From: Porphyrobacter sp. ULC335
Lineage (GTDB): Bacteria > Pseudomonadota > Alphaproteobacteria > Sphingomonadales > Sphingomonadaceae
Assembly: GCF_025917005.1 (NCBI RefSeq)
Contig: NZ_CP078091.1
Span: 3,286,001-3,350,000, forward strand
Reading direction: 5' to 3'
DNA: 64,000 nt
This document shows positions 49,658-59,108 of the stretch, one piece after another. Position numbers and translations under genes: made by a program. Under the pieces are notes generated by a model. The model saw only the letters and a list, made by a program, of their open reading frames with translations. It was not told the origin of the DNA and did not search any database. How positions within the stretch are numbered: position 1 is the stretch's first letter; each line of letters starts with the position of its first letter.

Positions 49658-51499
49658 ATGACGCGAATCTTCGTGAGGCTGGCGGCTGTTTTGTGCGCGA
49701 GCACCGCCGTGGCGGGAGGCCCGATCGCGGCAGAAACACCCGCCGCGCCCGCCCCGATCGCGGAACGCCAGCTGGAAGATGAAATCATCTATTTCGTCCT
49801 CCCGGACCGCTTCGAAAACGGCGATACCAGCAATGATCGCGGCGGGCTGAAAGGCGGCGCCTTCGACCACGGGTTCGATCCGACGCACAAGGGCTTCTAC
49901 CACGGCGGCGACCTCAAAGGTCTGACCGCCAAGCTCGACTATATCCAGAACATGGGCGTCACCGCGATCTGGTTCGCGCCGATCTTCAAGAACAAGCCGG
50001 TGCAGGGTCGTCCGGGCGAGGAAAGCGCGGGCTATCACGGGTACTGGGTGACCGACTTCACCAGCGTCGATCCGCATTTCGGCTCCAATGCCGAGTTCAA
50101 GGCCTTCGTCGATGCCGCCCACCGCCGCGGGATGAAGGTCTATATGGACATCATCACCAACCACACCGCCGATGTGATCGACTATGCCGAAGGGCTGGAC
50201 AGCGGCTACGCCTACCGTGCCAAGGGCGATTATCCCTTCTCGCGGCGTGGCGGCACGGATGGGAAAGCGATCAATCCGGGCTTTGCGGGCGACGACAATC
50301 CTGACCCCGCGAACTGGGCGCGGCTGACCGACCCTTCCTTCGCCTACACGCCTGTCGTGCGCGAGGCGGAGCGCAACGTGAAGGTGCCTGCATGGCTCAA
50401 TGACGTCACGCTCTACCATAACCGCGGCAACTCGCACTGGATCGGCGAGAGTTCTGTCTATGGCGACTTCTCGGGGCTGGATGATCTCGCGACCGAGCAC
50501 CCGCGCGTTGTCAGCGGAATGATCGACATCTTCGGGGCCTGGATCGACGATTACGGGATCGACGGCTTCCGGATCGACACGGCAAAGCACGTGAACCCCG
50601 AGTTCTGGCAGGCCTTCGTCCCCGCCATGCAGGCCCGCGCCAAGGCCAAGGGGATCGATCACTTCCACATCTTCGGTGAGATCGCTTACGAAGAACCCAC
50701 CGCAACCCTTGCCGCACAAGTGATGGCGGAAAGCGGTCTGCCCTATGCGCTGGACATGGGTTTTGCCAAGGCGGCCCAGCTGGTCGTCAGCGGCAAGGCC
50801 TCCCCGCGCCTGATGGCCGAATTCCTGCAGCAGGACGCGATCTATCCCGGCGGGGCGAAGACCGCGCTGGGCCTGCCGACTTTCCTTGGCAACCACGATT
50901 TCGGGCGGTTTTCGATGTTCGTGCGATCCATGAGCGGATCGGATGATGAAGCGACGCTGCTCGCGCGGGTGAAGCTGGGCCACGCGATGATGTTCCTGCT
51001 GCGCGGCGTACCAACCGTCTATTACGGGGACGAGCAAGGCTTCATCTCCGACGGCAACGACCAGCTCGCCCGCGAGGACATGCTCCCCAGCAAGGTCGCG
51101 GCCTATAACGACAACAACCTCGTCGGCAGCAGCGCCAGCACCGCGCAGAGCAATTTCGATCCTGCCCACCCGCTCTACCGCCTCGTAACCGAACTCGCCG
51201 CCGCGCGCAGCGCCAGCCCGGCGCTGCGCCGGGGCCTCAGCGAAGTGCGCGCTTTCGAGGAAGCCGCGCCCGGCCTGCTCGCGGTCGAGCGCCATGATCC
51301 CGAAAGCGGACAGCGCGTGATTGCCATGTTCAATACCGGCGCTTCGGCCCTTTCGCGCAATGTCGAGGTAAGCTACCGGACCACCGGTGTCGTGCCGCTT
51401 TTGGGCCAGTGCCCGGCCGCGCTCGCGGCGCCCGGTGCGGTCAAGGTGACGCTTCCCGCCTTCGGCTTTGCCGCCTGCATTCTGGAGACTGACGACTAA
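49658..51499 (+). CDS. Secreted GH13 alpha-amylase (SusG-like)
   Basis: 613 residues with a signal peptide ending near residue 25 (IAAE). It has GH13 residues Asp307 (GFRIDTAKHVN), Glu341 (IFGEIAYEE) and Asp414 (FLGNHDFGR). It resembles the 42501 enzyme around RIDTAKHV and is probably a paralogue, with an extra loop between 165 and 260. Likely an extracellular or outer-membrane starch hydrolase. The following alpha-glucosidase starts on its last base. Confidence 0.92.
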   Translation: MTRIFVRLAAVLCASTAVAGGPIAAETPAAPAPIAERQLEDEIIYFVLPDRFENGDTSNDRGGLKGGAFDHGFDPTHKGFYHGGDLKGLTAKLDYIQNMGVTAIWFAPIFKNKPVQGRPGEESAGYHGYWVTDFTSVDPHFGSNAEFKAFVDAAHRRGMKVYMDIITNHTADVIDYAEGLDSGYAYRAKGDYPFSRRGGTDGKAINPGFAGDDNPDPANWARLTDPSFAYTPVVREAERNVKVPAWLNDVTLYHNRGNSHWIGESSVYGDFSGLDDLATEHPRVVSGMIDIFGAWIDDYGIDGFRIDTAKHVNPEFWQAFVPAMQARAKAKGIDHFHIFGEIAYEEPTATLAAQVMAESGLPYALDMGFAKAAQLVVSGKASPRLMAEFLQQDAIYPGGAKTALGLPTFLGNHDFGRFSMFVRSMSGSDDEATLLARVKLGHAMMFLLRGVPTVYYGDEQGFISDGNDQLAREDMLPSKVAAYNDNNLVGSSASTAQSNFDPAHPLYRLVTELAAARSASPALRRGLSEVRAFEEAAPGLLAVERHDPESGQRVIAMFNTGASALSRNVEVSYRTTGVVPLLGQCPAALAAPGAVKVTLPAFGFAACILETDD

Positions 51500-53151
51500 T
51501 GGCAACCGCACTTGCCGAGACTGCCCCGGCGACCACCACTCCGCTGGCGTGGTGGCGCGGCGCTGTCATCTACCAGATCTATCCGCGCAGCTTCCGCGAC
51601 ACCAATGGCGACGGGATCGGCGACCTTGCAGGCATTGCAGACGGGCTGGACTACATCGCCGATCTTGGCGTGGACGGCATCTGGATTTCACCCTTCTTCA
51701 CCTCGCCGATGAAGGATTTCGGTTACGACGTTGCCGATTACTGTGGAATCGACCCGAGCTTCGGGACATTCGCCGATTTTGACCGGGTCATCGAAAAGGC
51801 CCACGGTCTCGGCCTGAAAGTGATTATCGATCAGGTCTATTCGCACACCTCGGACGAACACGCGTGGTTCCAGGAAAGCCGCGCTGATCGCACCAACCCG
51901 AAGGCCGACTGGTATGTCTGGGCCGATCCCAAGCCGGATGGCTCGCCCCCGTCGAACTGGCAATCGGTGTTCGGCGGTTCCGCATGGCAGTGGGACGGGC
52001 CGAGGAAGCAGTATTACCTGCACAATTTCCTCACCAGTCAGCCCGATCTCAACGTGCACAATGTGGACGTGCAGGACGCGCTGCTGGATGTGGCGCGGTT
52101 CTGGCTGGGCCGCGGGGTGGACGGGTTCCGCTTGGACGCGCTGAACTTCTCGATGCACGATCCCGACCTGCGCGACAATCCGCCGAGCGGCATGCCAATG
52201 GAACTGGTCACGCGCCCGTTCGACATGCAGGTCAAACAATACAACCAGTCGCACCCCGACATTACCGGTTTCCTCGAGCGCATTCGCGCCACGATCGATG
52301 AATTTCCGGGCCGCTTCACGGTCGCCGAAGTCGGCGGGCCGGAGCCGCTGGCCGAGATGAAGGCCTTTACCGAAGGCGGCAAGCGGCTCGATTCCGCCTA
52401 TAATTTCGACTTCCTCTACGCCCCGCGGCTGACCGCGCCGATCGTGCGTGCCAGCCTTTCGCAGTGGAGCGGCGATGCGGGCGAAGGCTGGCCCTCATGG
52501 GCGTTCTCGAACCACGATGCCCCCCGCGCCGTGACCCGCTGGACGCTGGATGGCGACATGGCGCGCGCCGCGCGATTGAACCTGCTGCTGCTGCTGGCGC
52601 TGCGCGGCAACCCGATCATCTATCAGGGTGAGGAACTGGGCCTGCCGCAGGGCGAGGTGGCTTTCGAAGACCTGCTCGATCCCGAAGCCATCGCCAACTG
52701 GCCGCACACGCTGGGCCGCGATGGCGCGCGCACCCCGATGCCGTGGGCTGCGAATGCCCCGCAAGCCGGGTTCTCCAGCGCCAACCGCACCTGGCTCAAG
52801 CTTGACCCCGTCCACACCGGCTTCGCGGTCGACCGGCAGGCCTCTGACCCCGCCTCGACCCTTGGCTTTGCGCGCCAGCTGCTCGCCCAGCGGCGTCAGC
52901 ACCCGGCGCTGGTGCATGGCGATATCGAATTGCTGGACAGCCCGGAGGATATCCTTGCCTTCCTGCGCCACGACGATGCGGGCAGCGTGCTGTGCGTCTT
53001 CAACCTCGGCGAAATGCCCGGCGCATTCAGCGCTCCGGAAGGGCTCGGCGCATTGAGCCTGATCGCCACCGAGAGCGCGGTTGGCAGCGACAGCGTCCCG
53101 CTCACGCTCGCCCCCGGCACCGGCTACTGGGCCGAAGTCCAGGGCGGATAG
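51499..53151 (+). CDS. Cytoplasmic GH13 alpha-glucosidase
   Basis: 550 residues, no signal peptide. WWRGAVIYQIYPRSFRDTNGDG is the classic oligo-1,6-glucosidase/alpha-glucosidase beginning. Catalytic residues are Asp213 (GFRLDALNF), Glu277 (VAEVGG) and Asp340 (FSNHDAPR). It should release glucose from maltose and short maltodextrins after uptake. It shares one base with the upstream amylase stop and lies 6 bp before the LacI regulator. Confidence 0.94.
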   Translation: MATALAETAPATTTPLAWWRGAVIYQIYPRSFRDTNGDGIGDLAGIADGLDYIADLGVDGIWISPFFTSPMKDFGYDVADYCGIDPSFGTFADFDRVIEKAHGLGLKVIIDQVYSHTSDEHAWFQESRADRTNPKADWYVWADPKPDGSPPSNWQSVFGGSAWQWDGPRKQYYLHNFLTSQPDLNVHNVDVQDALLDVARFWLGRGVDGFRLDALNFSMHDPDLRDNPPSGMPMELVTRPFDMQVKQYNQSHPDITGFLERIRATIDEFPGRFTVAEVGGPEPLAEMKAFTEGGKRLDSAYNFDFLYAPRLTAPIVRASLSQWSGDAGEGWPSWAFSNHDAPRAVTRWTLDGDMARAARLNLLLLLALRGNPIIYQGEELGLPQGEVAFEDLLDPEAIANWPHTLGRDGARTPMPWAANAPQAGFSSANRTWLKLDPVHTGFAVDRQASDPASTLGFARQLLAQRRQHPALVHGDIELLDSPEDILAFLRHDDAGSVLCVFNLGEMPGAFSAPEGLGALSLIATESAVGSDSVPLTLAPGTGYWAEVQGG

Positions 53152-53157
53152 GGGCAG

Positions 53158-54195
53158 ATGGCCGATAACCCTCCCTCCTCCTCGGAAGCGCGGCGCAGTG
53201 CCACGCTCGAGGACATCGCGCGCGAGGCGGGTGTTTCGATCTCCACCGTGAGCCGTGCGCTGAATGACAGCCCCTCGGTGAAGCGCCGGACCAAACAGCA
53301 AATCTGGCAGATCGCCCGCGCGCATGATTACGAGTTCCGCTCATCCATGCCGAGCGGGCCAATCGGCGCGGATGCCACTATCGCGGTGGTTGTCCCCGCC
53401 CCGCAGGCGCGCGACAGCCGCGTGTCTGACCCCTTCTTCCTCGAACTGCTCGCCGGGATTGCCGAAGCCGCGCGGGAACGGAATGCCGATTTGCTCATCA
53501 GCCACCTCAGCCCTCGCGCAGGCGGCGATCTCGATTACGCGATGAGCACGAGCCGCGCGACCGGCGTGATCTTCATCGGACAGTCCTCGCTGCACCACGA
53601 ATTCAACGCCTTGGCCGCGCGCGACAACCGCTTCGTGGTGTGGGGCGCGGAGTTTCCGGACGCGCAATATTGCGTGATCGGGTCGGACAACCTCGCCGGC
53701 GGGCGGCGGGCCACCGCCCATCTCGCGCGCCTCGGGCGCAAGGGCATCCTGTTCCTCGGCGACACCGAAGCGCCCGAAGCCGAACAACGCTATCGCGGCT
53801 ACAAGCAGGCGCTCGATCAGGCGGGGATCGGACTTGACGAGGATCTTGTCCTGCCCGCCCATTTCGAGGTGCATTCGGCCGAAGCAGCAGTGCGCAGCGC
53901 GCTGGCGCGGGGACTGCGCTTTGATGCGGTGTTTGCGGCGAGCGACCTTATCGCCATCGGCGCGATCCGGGCGCTGACCCGCTCCGGGATGCGCGTGCCG
54001 GAGGATGTTTCGGTGGTGGGATACGACAACATCCCCGCCGCGCGCCTTGTCACCCCCCAGCTGACCACCATCGATCAGGACGCCAATCTGGCAGGGCGGA
54101 TGCTGGTATCGAAACTGATCGACAAGGGCGCCGGTCCGGCGATCTCGCAGCGGCTGGAAACGAGCCTGCTGATCCGCGAGAGCTGCGGGGGATGA
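53158..54195 (+). CDS. LacI-family transcriptional regulator
   Basis: 345 residues. The N-terminal helix-turn-helix at about 17-38 (LEDIAREAGVSISTVSRALN) precedes a periplasmic-binding-protein-like effector domain (VISDNLAGGRRATAHLARLG-type region, then VSVVGYDNIPAARLVTPQLT). It is probably the local repressor responding to maltose or a derivative, controlling the divergent operons and the TonB receptor. It overlaps the halogenase gene by 4 bp, which ties that gene to sugar control. Confidence 0.93.
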   Translation: MADNPPSSSEARRSATLEDIAREAGVSISTVSRALNDSPSVKRRTKQQIWQIARAHDYEFRSSMPSGPIGADATIAVVVPAPQARDSRVSDPFFLELLAGIAEAARERNADLLISHLSPRAGGDLDYAMSTSRATGVIFIGQSSLHHEFNALAARDNRFVVWGAEFPDAQYCVIGSDNLAGGRRATAHLARLGRKGILFLGDTEAPEAEQRYRGYKQALDQAGIGLDEDLVLPAHFEVHSAEAAVRSALARGLRFDAVFAASDLIAIGAIRALTRSGMRVPEDVSVVGYDNIPAARLVTPQLTTIDQDANLAGRMLVSKLIDKGAGPAISQRLETSLLIRESCGG

Positions 54196-55709
54196 CCGAA
54201 CCCGCGCCGCTCAAGAGCATCGTCATTGTCGGCGGCGGCTCGGCAGGGTGGATGACAGCGGCGGCGCTCGCCCATGCGGTCGGCGGGGCCTGCGCCATTA
54301 CCCTGATCGAAAGCGAAGCGATCGGCACAGTTGGCGTGGGAGAGGCGACCATCCCGCCGATCCGCAACTTCAACCAGCGGCTCGGCATCGACGAAGCAAC
54401 CTTCGTGCGCGAGACGCAGGGCTCTTACAAGCTCGGGATCGAGTTCATCGACTGGGGGCGCAAGGGACATAGCTACTTCCACCCCTTCGGCCAGTATGGC
54501 GCTGAATTTGATAGTGTTCCCTTCTATCACCACTGGATGCGAGAACATCTTGAACGCCGCATTGATGGCCCGATCGACGATTTCTCGATGTGCTGGGCGA
54601 TGGCCAAGGCGGGCAAGTTCGCCCACCCCTCGCCCGACCGGCGGCTGATCCAGTCGACCTTCGACTACGCCTATCACTTCGATGCCGGGCTCTACGCCGC
54701 CTTCCTGCGGCGCTTCGCCGAGGCGCGGGGGGTAAAGCGGATCGAGGGCAAGGTCGTCGACGTCGCACTGCGCGCCGAAGACGGCTTTATCGAGGCTGTG
54801 ACGCTCGACAGCGGCACCCGCATCGAAGGCGAATTCTTCATCGATTGCAGCGGCTTCCGCGGGCTTCTGATCGAAGAGGCGCTGGAGGCGGGCTACGACA
54901 ACTGGCAGCATTGGCTCCCTTGCGACCGCGCCGTGGCGGTGCCGTGCGAACGCGGCGAGTTCACCCCCTACACCCGCTCCACCGCGCGCGAGGCGGGGTG
55001 GCAATGGCGCATCCCGCTCCAGCACCGCACCGGCAATGGCTACGTGCATTGCAGCGAGTTCATTTCCGAGGACGAGGCCGCCGAAACCCTGCTCGCCAAC
55101 CTTGACGGTAAGGCCTTGGCGGACCCCCGCCCCTTGCGCTTTGTCACAGGCAAGCGGCGCGAGTTCTGGAAGCGCAATTGCGTTGCCATTGGCCTCTCCG
55201 CCGGGTTCATGGAGCCGCTGGAATCGACCAGCCTCCACCTTATCCAATACGGCATTCTGCGGCTGATCGCGCTGCTGCCCGACAACACCATGTCGCCCTT
55301 GCTCACGCGCGAATATAATGCCCAGACTTCAAGGGAATACGAGCTGATCAGGGACTTCCTGATCCTCCATTACAAGGCCACCGAACGGGACGATTCCGCG
55401 CTGTGGCGATATTGCGCGGCCATGCCGATTCCGGACAGCCTGCAATACAAGATCGACCACTTCCGCAGCCACGGAATGCTGGTTGCCGACGGGCAGGAGC
55501 TGTTCGCAAATCCCAGCTGGATTGCGGTCTATCTCGGGCAGGGCATCGTCCCGCAACGGGCCCCTGCCCTTGCCGCGATGCGCGTAGGTGTGCCGGTTGC
55601 CGAGCGGCTCCGGCAGATCCGGCAGGCGATGGACGAGGCGGTTGCCACCATGCCATCGCATGGCGATTTCATCGCCCGGCATTGCCCCGCCCCGCCGATC
55701 GCGTCCTGA
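54192..55709 (+). CDS. FAD-dependent tryptophan-halogenase-type protein 1
   Basis: 505 residues. FAD motif GGGSAG is at 14-19. The catalytic lysine equivalent to PrnA Lys79 is Lys80 (GSYKLGIEF), the WxWxIP halogenase signature is at 270-275 (WQWRIP), and the glutamate equivalent to PrnA Glu346 is Glu344 (EPLESTS). All key residues for flavin-dependent halogenation are thus present. The substrate is unknown; no peptide or polyketide synthesis genes lie nearby. It is co-transcribed with the sugar regulator, and a close paralogue lies at 59864. Confidence 0.92.
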   Translation: MTEPAPLKSIVIVGGGSAGWMTAAALAHAVGGACAITLIESEAIGTVGVGEATIPPIRNFNQRLGIDEATFVRETQGSYKLGIEFIDWGRKGHSYFHPFGQYGAEFDSVPFYHHWMREHLERRIDGPIDDFSMCWAMAKAGKFAHPSPDRRLIQSTFDYAYHFDAGLYAAFLRRFAEARGVKRIEGKVVDVALRAEDGFIEAVTLDSGTRIEGEFFIDCSGFRGLLIEEALEAGYDNWQHWLPCDRAVAVPCERGEFTPYTRSTAREAGWQWRIPLQHRTGNGYVHCSEFISEDEAAETLLANLDGKALADPRPLRFVTGKRREFWKRNCVAIGLSAGFMEPLESTSLHLIQYGILRLIALLPDNTMSPLLTREYNAQTSREYELIRDFLILHYKATERDDSALWRYCAAMPIPDSLQYKIDHFRSHGMLVADGQELFANPSWIAVYLGQGIVPQRAPALAAMRVGVPVAERLRQIRQAMDEAVATMPSHGDFIARHCPAPPIAS

Positions 55710-55754
55710 TCAAGCCACACACCACCACCCGAAGGCGATGTTTCACGCAAAACA

Positions 55755-55806
55755 TCGGGCTAAAGGGGGTCTAAGAGGGGTCTAGAGGGGGTCTAACCCC
55801 CGGCTA
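55755..55806. repeat. 11-bp phased GGGGTCTA repeat array
   Basis: GGGGTCTA occurs at 55766, 55777 and 55788, exactly 11 bp apart, and CTA continues in phase at 55760 and 55804. It lies between the convergent halogenase and receptor genes and is the reverse complement of the array at 24035-24089. No gene is seen in 55710-55915. Confidence 0.8.
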
Positions 55807-55850
55807 ACCCGTGCAGGCCCCGCACGAACTGCCGCAAGCACACCCCAAAA

Positions 55851-55883
55851 GGAAAGGGCCCGCCATTGCTGGCGAGCCCTTCC
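55851..55883 (-). terminator. Terminator of the TonB receptor gene
   Basis: On the minus strand GGAAGGGC-tc-GCCA, a GCAA loop, then TGGC-gg-GCCC and TTTCC, ending in CCTTTTG. It is an interrupted stem with a short T-run, 33 bp past the receptor stop. Confidence 0.7.
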
Positions 55884-55915
55884 TGAGACCCTGGGGCGAC
55901 CCGAGGGCGTCGTTA

Positions 55916-58735
55916 TCAGAAGCTCTTGCGGATCGTGAACTGGAAGGTCCGTCCGTAGATCTCGTGACGGCTCGGGAAAGAAACACCGAGCGACTGGGGG
56001 GCCGGCGTGGATCCCGGAGCCCGGTCGAACAGCTCGTTCTCGGTCACGAAGGGTTCGTTGGTCAGGTTGAAGACTTCTGCAAGAACCTGCACCCCGTTGA
56101 GGAAGCTGCCTTCCTTCTCGAAGGTGTAACCGATCTGCGCATCGAGGATCGTCTCGCTCTGCGAGTTTGCCCCTTCGAGCCCGCCTGCAAAGTTCGGAAC
56201 CTCCGACAGGAACGCACCACGATGGCGCGCAGCCAGCTTGGCACGGAAGCCATTCTTTTCGTAGAAGATGTCGCTCGACCAGGTGAGGTCCGAATAGCCC
56301 GGGATCGCAATCGGGGTCTGGCCCGGGGGGTCGATTGTCGCGTCCGAGTAGGTCACCGAATAGAAGCCGCCGAACCCGTCAAGCACATCGACGAGGTCGC
56401 CGAAATTGACGCGCACCGTACCTTCGATCCCGGTGATCGAACCATCCGAGAAGTTGACCGGCCCGTCGAACGCCCCGACCGCGAGTTGCGGCGCAGTGGT
56501 CAGGATGGAGCCGAAGCCCGCGTTCTGGATCTGCTGGGTCAGATCGAGCACGGTCGGCTGATTGACGACCCAGTCCGACAGATCCTTGTGGAAGGCGGCA
56601 ACGATGATCGCCGTACCTGGCGTGAAGTACTTTTCGAACGAGATGTCGAATGACGTCGAACGGTACGGCTGCAAGGTCGGGTTGCCGCCGCTAAGGTTGA
56701 AACACACCAGCGCAGGCGGGTTGAAGCCGATCACCGTATCCGGGATCTGGTCGGCGTTGGTGTCCGAACAGCTCAGCGGATTGACGTTGATGTTCTGGTT
56801 CGCCGCCAGCTGATCGAGCCGGGCACGGGTGATGGTCTTGGCAAAGGCGAGGCGGATGAAGGTATCCTCCATGACCTCGAAACCAAGGTTCACGCTCGGC
56901 AGCCAGTTGTCGTAGCTGGCGTTGACTTCGTTCACGCGGCCGCCACTGATCGTGCCGGTCGAGCTTTGCGAGGTATCGACATAACGCAGACCGATATTGC
57001 CGCGCACCGGCACCGAGCCGAGATCGCCGTCGATATTGGCCTGGATGTAGAAGTTGTGCACCTGCTCATCCACGAGCCATTCGGTATCGTCGGTGGCACG
57101 CTGCAGCGTGTAGGCACCACTGGTCAGCAGGCTTGCCGGATTATAGGCGATGATGTCCTGCCCGATGCCCTTGGTGTTGGTCTGGCCGATAATGAGGTCC
57201 GACGGGATCGCGCGCGAGCTGTTCACGAAGCCGGTGCCCGGACGCAGGAAGGTTCCGTTGTTGTCGAAGTCCTTCGAGCGGTCGGTATAGAGCCAGCCTG
57301 CCACGATGCGGTCGATGAAGCCGCCATCGAACTCCCAATAGGCTTCGGCGCGGAGCTGATGCAGTTCGTCATTGATTTCCGGTTCGCGCAGGAAGCCGAC
57401 CTGGCCCCACCCGCCCGGATCGGTGAGCAGCACGTTGGCCGGGTTGGTGTAATCAATCAGCCCGTCGATGCTGTATTCGCCGTTCGGGTTGAAGTTGAAG
57501 GTCAGCGTGTCGGCCGGGCCGGTGCCGTTGCGGCCGGTGCCGGCATAGGATTCATAATCGACATCGTCGCGGTCGAGCGTCGAATAACCGTAATCGAGCA
57601 CGAAGCCGAGGTTGTCGGTCGCCTTCCACTCAAGGTTGCCGCCCACCGCGAAGATCGAGGAATCCGCGCCTTCGGTGTCGGTCCGCAGGATCGGGAAGAC
57701 GTTGGTATAGGTCGCGCTCTGTGCAAACGGGCCGGAACCCGTCACGGCGCCGACCTGCGCCCCGCCATTGGTGCTCCACGAAGCAATCGGGGTTTCGGTG
57801 CCGCGGAAGATGCCCGAATCTTCGGTGCCCGTGTAGAAGCCGTCGATCGTCAGCGAGAACCGGTCGGTCGGCTCGAACTGAAGCGAACCGGCAATCGAGG
57901 TGCGCTTGAACTCGCGACTCTGCACACCCTGACGCGGGTTATCGCGCGGGAACACGGTGCCGCCCGGGGTGACGGTGCGGGTAACCTGGCCATTATTGGT
58001 CTTCAGCTCGCGCTGGATGATCTGGGTCGGGATCGACTGCATCGTCGCGCCGAGCGACCAGCCGATGGTGCCATCGGCATTCTGGTCGATGTAGCTGGCG
58101 AAGAAGCGATAGCCGTCAGCGCCGAAATCGGGGTTGAGCGAGCCATTGTCGTTGAGCGTGTAGGTGCCCGAAACCGTGATCTGGCGCTTCTTGGAATCGA
58201 GCGGCTTGATGGTGCGCAGGTCGACCGCGCCGGCGATGCCGATGGCGGCAAGCTGCGCGTCACCGGTCTTGTAGACCACGCCGGTGCCGATCAGTTCCGA
58301 CGGGAACTGGTCGAACTCGATCCCGCGGTTGTTGCCGGCCGAAACGACTTCGCGGCCGTTAAGCAGCGCGAGCGAGAAGTCCGGGCCGAGGCCGCGGATC
58401 GAGACCGACTGCGAACGGCCGCGCACGCGCTGGGCGGTGACGCCGGGCAGGCGGGCAAGCGTATCTGCGATCGAAAGGTCGGGAAGCAGGCCAAGGTCTT
58501 CGGAGGTGATCACCTCGACGATCGAAGTGGCCTGGCGCTTCGCATCCAGCGAGGACTGGATCGAGCCGCGGATGCCGGTGACGACGATTGCGTCCTCGCC
58601 TTCGCCCTCGACAGCGGCGGCCGCCTGTTCGTCCGTCTCTTGCGCCAGCACCGGCACGCCGGTTGCCGTCAGCGCCAGAAAGGTTGCGGCCCCGCACAGC
58701 AGGCGCGCGCTTGCATTGATCCCGTTCATTTTCAT
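55916..58735 (-). CDS. TonB-dependent receptor, maltodextrin locus
   Basis: Large outer-membrane receptor of 939 residues, of the type abundant in Xanthomonas, Caulobacter and sphingomonads. The signal peptide ends near residue 31 (VLAQE). The TonB-box region EDAIVVTGIRGSIQSSLDAK is followed by a plug (LGLLPDLSIADTLARLPGVT and VSIRGLGPDFSLALLNGRE) and the barrel, ending FQFTIRKSF. It is expected to import maltodextrin across the outer membrane (MalA-like). It is flanked on both sides by halogenase genes, transcribed toward the first and away from the DUF6445/second halogenase pair. Confidence 0.94.
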   Translation of the reverse strand: MKMNGINASARLLCGAATFLALTATGVPVLAQETDEQAAAAVEGEGEDAIVVTGIRGSIQSSLDAKRQATSIVEVITSEDLGLLPDLSIADTLARLPGVTAQRVRGRSQSVSIRGLGPDFSLALLNGREVVSAGNNRGIEFDQFPSELIGTGVVYKTGDAQLAAIGIAGAVDLRTIKPLDSKKRQITVSGTYTLNDNGSLNPDFGADGYRFFASYIDQNADGTIGWSLGATMQSIPTQIIQRELKTNNGQVTRTVTPGGTVFPRDNPRQGVQSREFKRTSIAGSLQFEPTDRFSLTIDGFYTGTEDSGIFRGTETPIASWSTNGGAQVGAVTGSGPFAQSATYTNVFPILRTDTEGADSSIFAVGGNLEWKATDNLGFVLDYGYSTLDRDDVDYESYAGTGRNGTGPADTLTFNFNPNGEYSIDGLIDYTNPANVLLTDPGGWGQVGFLREPEINDELHQLRAEAYWEFDGGFIDRIVAGWLYTDRSKDFDNNGTFLRPGTGFVNSSRAIPSDLIIGQTNTKGIGQDIIAYNPASLLTSGAYTLQRATDDTEWLVDEQVHNFYIQANIDGDLGSVPVRGNIGLRYVDTSQSSTGTISGGRVNEVNASYDNWLPSVNLGFEVMEDTFIRLAFAKTITRARLDQLAANQNINVNPLSCSDTNADQIPDTVIGFNPPALVCFNLSGGNPTLQPYRSTSFDISFEKYFTPGTAIIVAAFHKDLSDWVVNQPTVLDLTQQIQNAGFGSILTTAPQLAVGAFDGPVNFSDGSITGIEGTVRVNFGDLVDVLDGFGGFYSVTYSDATIDPPGQTPIAIPGYSDLTWSSDIFYEKNGFRAKLAARHRGAFLSEVPNFAGGLEGANSQSETILDAQIGYTFEKEGSFLNGVQVLAEVFNLTNEPFVTENELFDRAPGSTPAPQSLGVSFPSRHEIYGRTFQFTIRKSF

Positions 58736-59108
58736 CAGAAGTCCCCTCCCGCAAGCGCCCTTGAACGACCGCTTTTGCAGTTTTTTTCATAGCCCAAGCT
58801 GAACCTCAGGTAAATCGTCAAATGGCAGAACGATGACGGGGGCCCAAAAATCTTGTAGACGTACTGTTTTTCAAGTGTTTAACTCGTAGCGAATGGAGCT
58901 TACGCCGCCGCAGACATGTCGCCCGGCATGCAAATGTTGCCCGATTGACACAGTTTCCGATCATGCCGCAATGCAGCATGACGCTTCCCGCATGACATCG
59001 TGCGGCTCGACCTCGCCAAACCCTGTCGATCCGACATATTTAATTTATCTTACAGACACTTAACCATTGCCCTTGGAGTGCCTGCCCGAGTTTGTTAGGC
59101 TCCCCGGC
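58736..59108. promoter_or_regulatory. Divergent promoter region, receptor and DUF6445
   Basis: 373 bp without a gene. A purine-rich ribosome site (gggagggg) precedes the receptor ATG on the minus strand. An AT-rich box near 59036-59056 may be the plus-strand promoter. CATGCAAATG at about 58928 and a TTTTGCAG at 58774 are weak relatives of the TTTGCAAA motif. No clear operator was found. Confidence 0.4.

Noticed and set aside
49526-51511. Minus-strand ORF (661 codons) opposite the SusG-like amylase
   Set aside because: Shadow of the amylase gene; composition typical of antisense frames.
56966-58792. Plus-strand ORF (608 codons) opposite the maltodextrin receptor
   Set aside because: Antisense frame of a well-supported TonB receptor.
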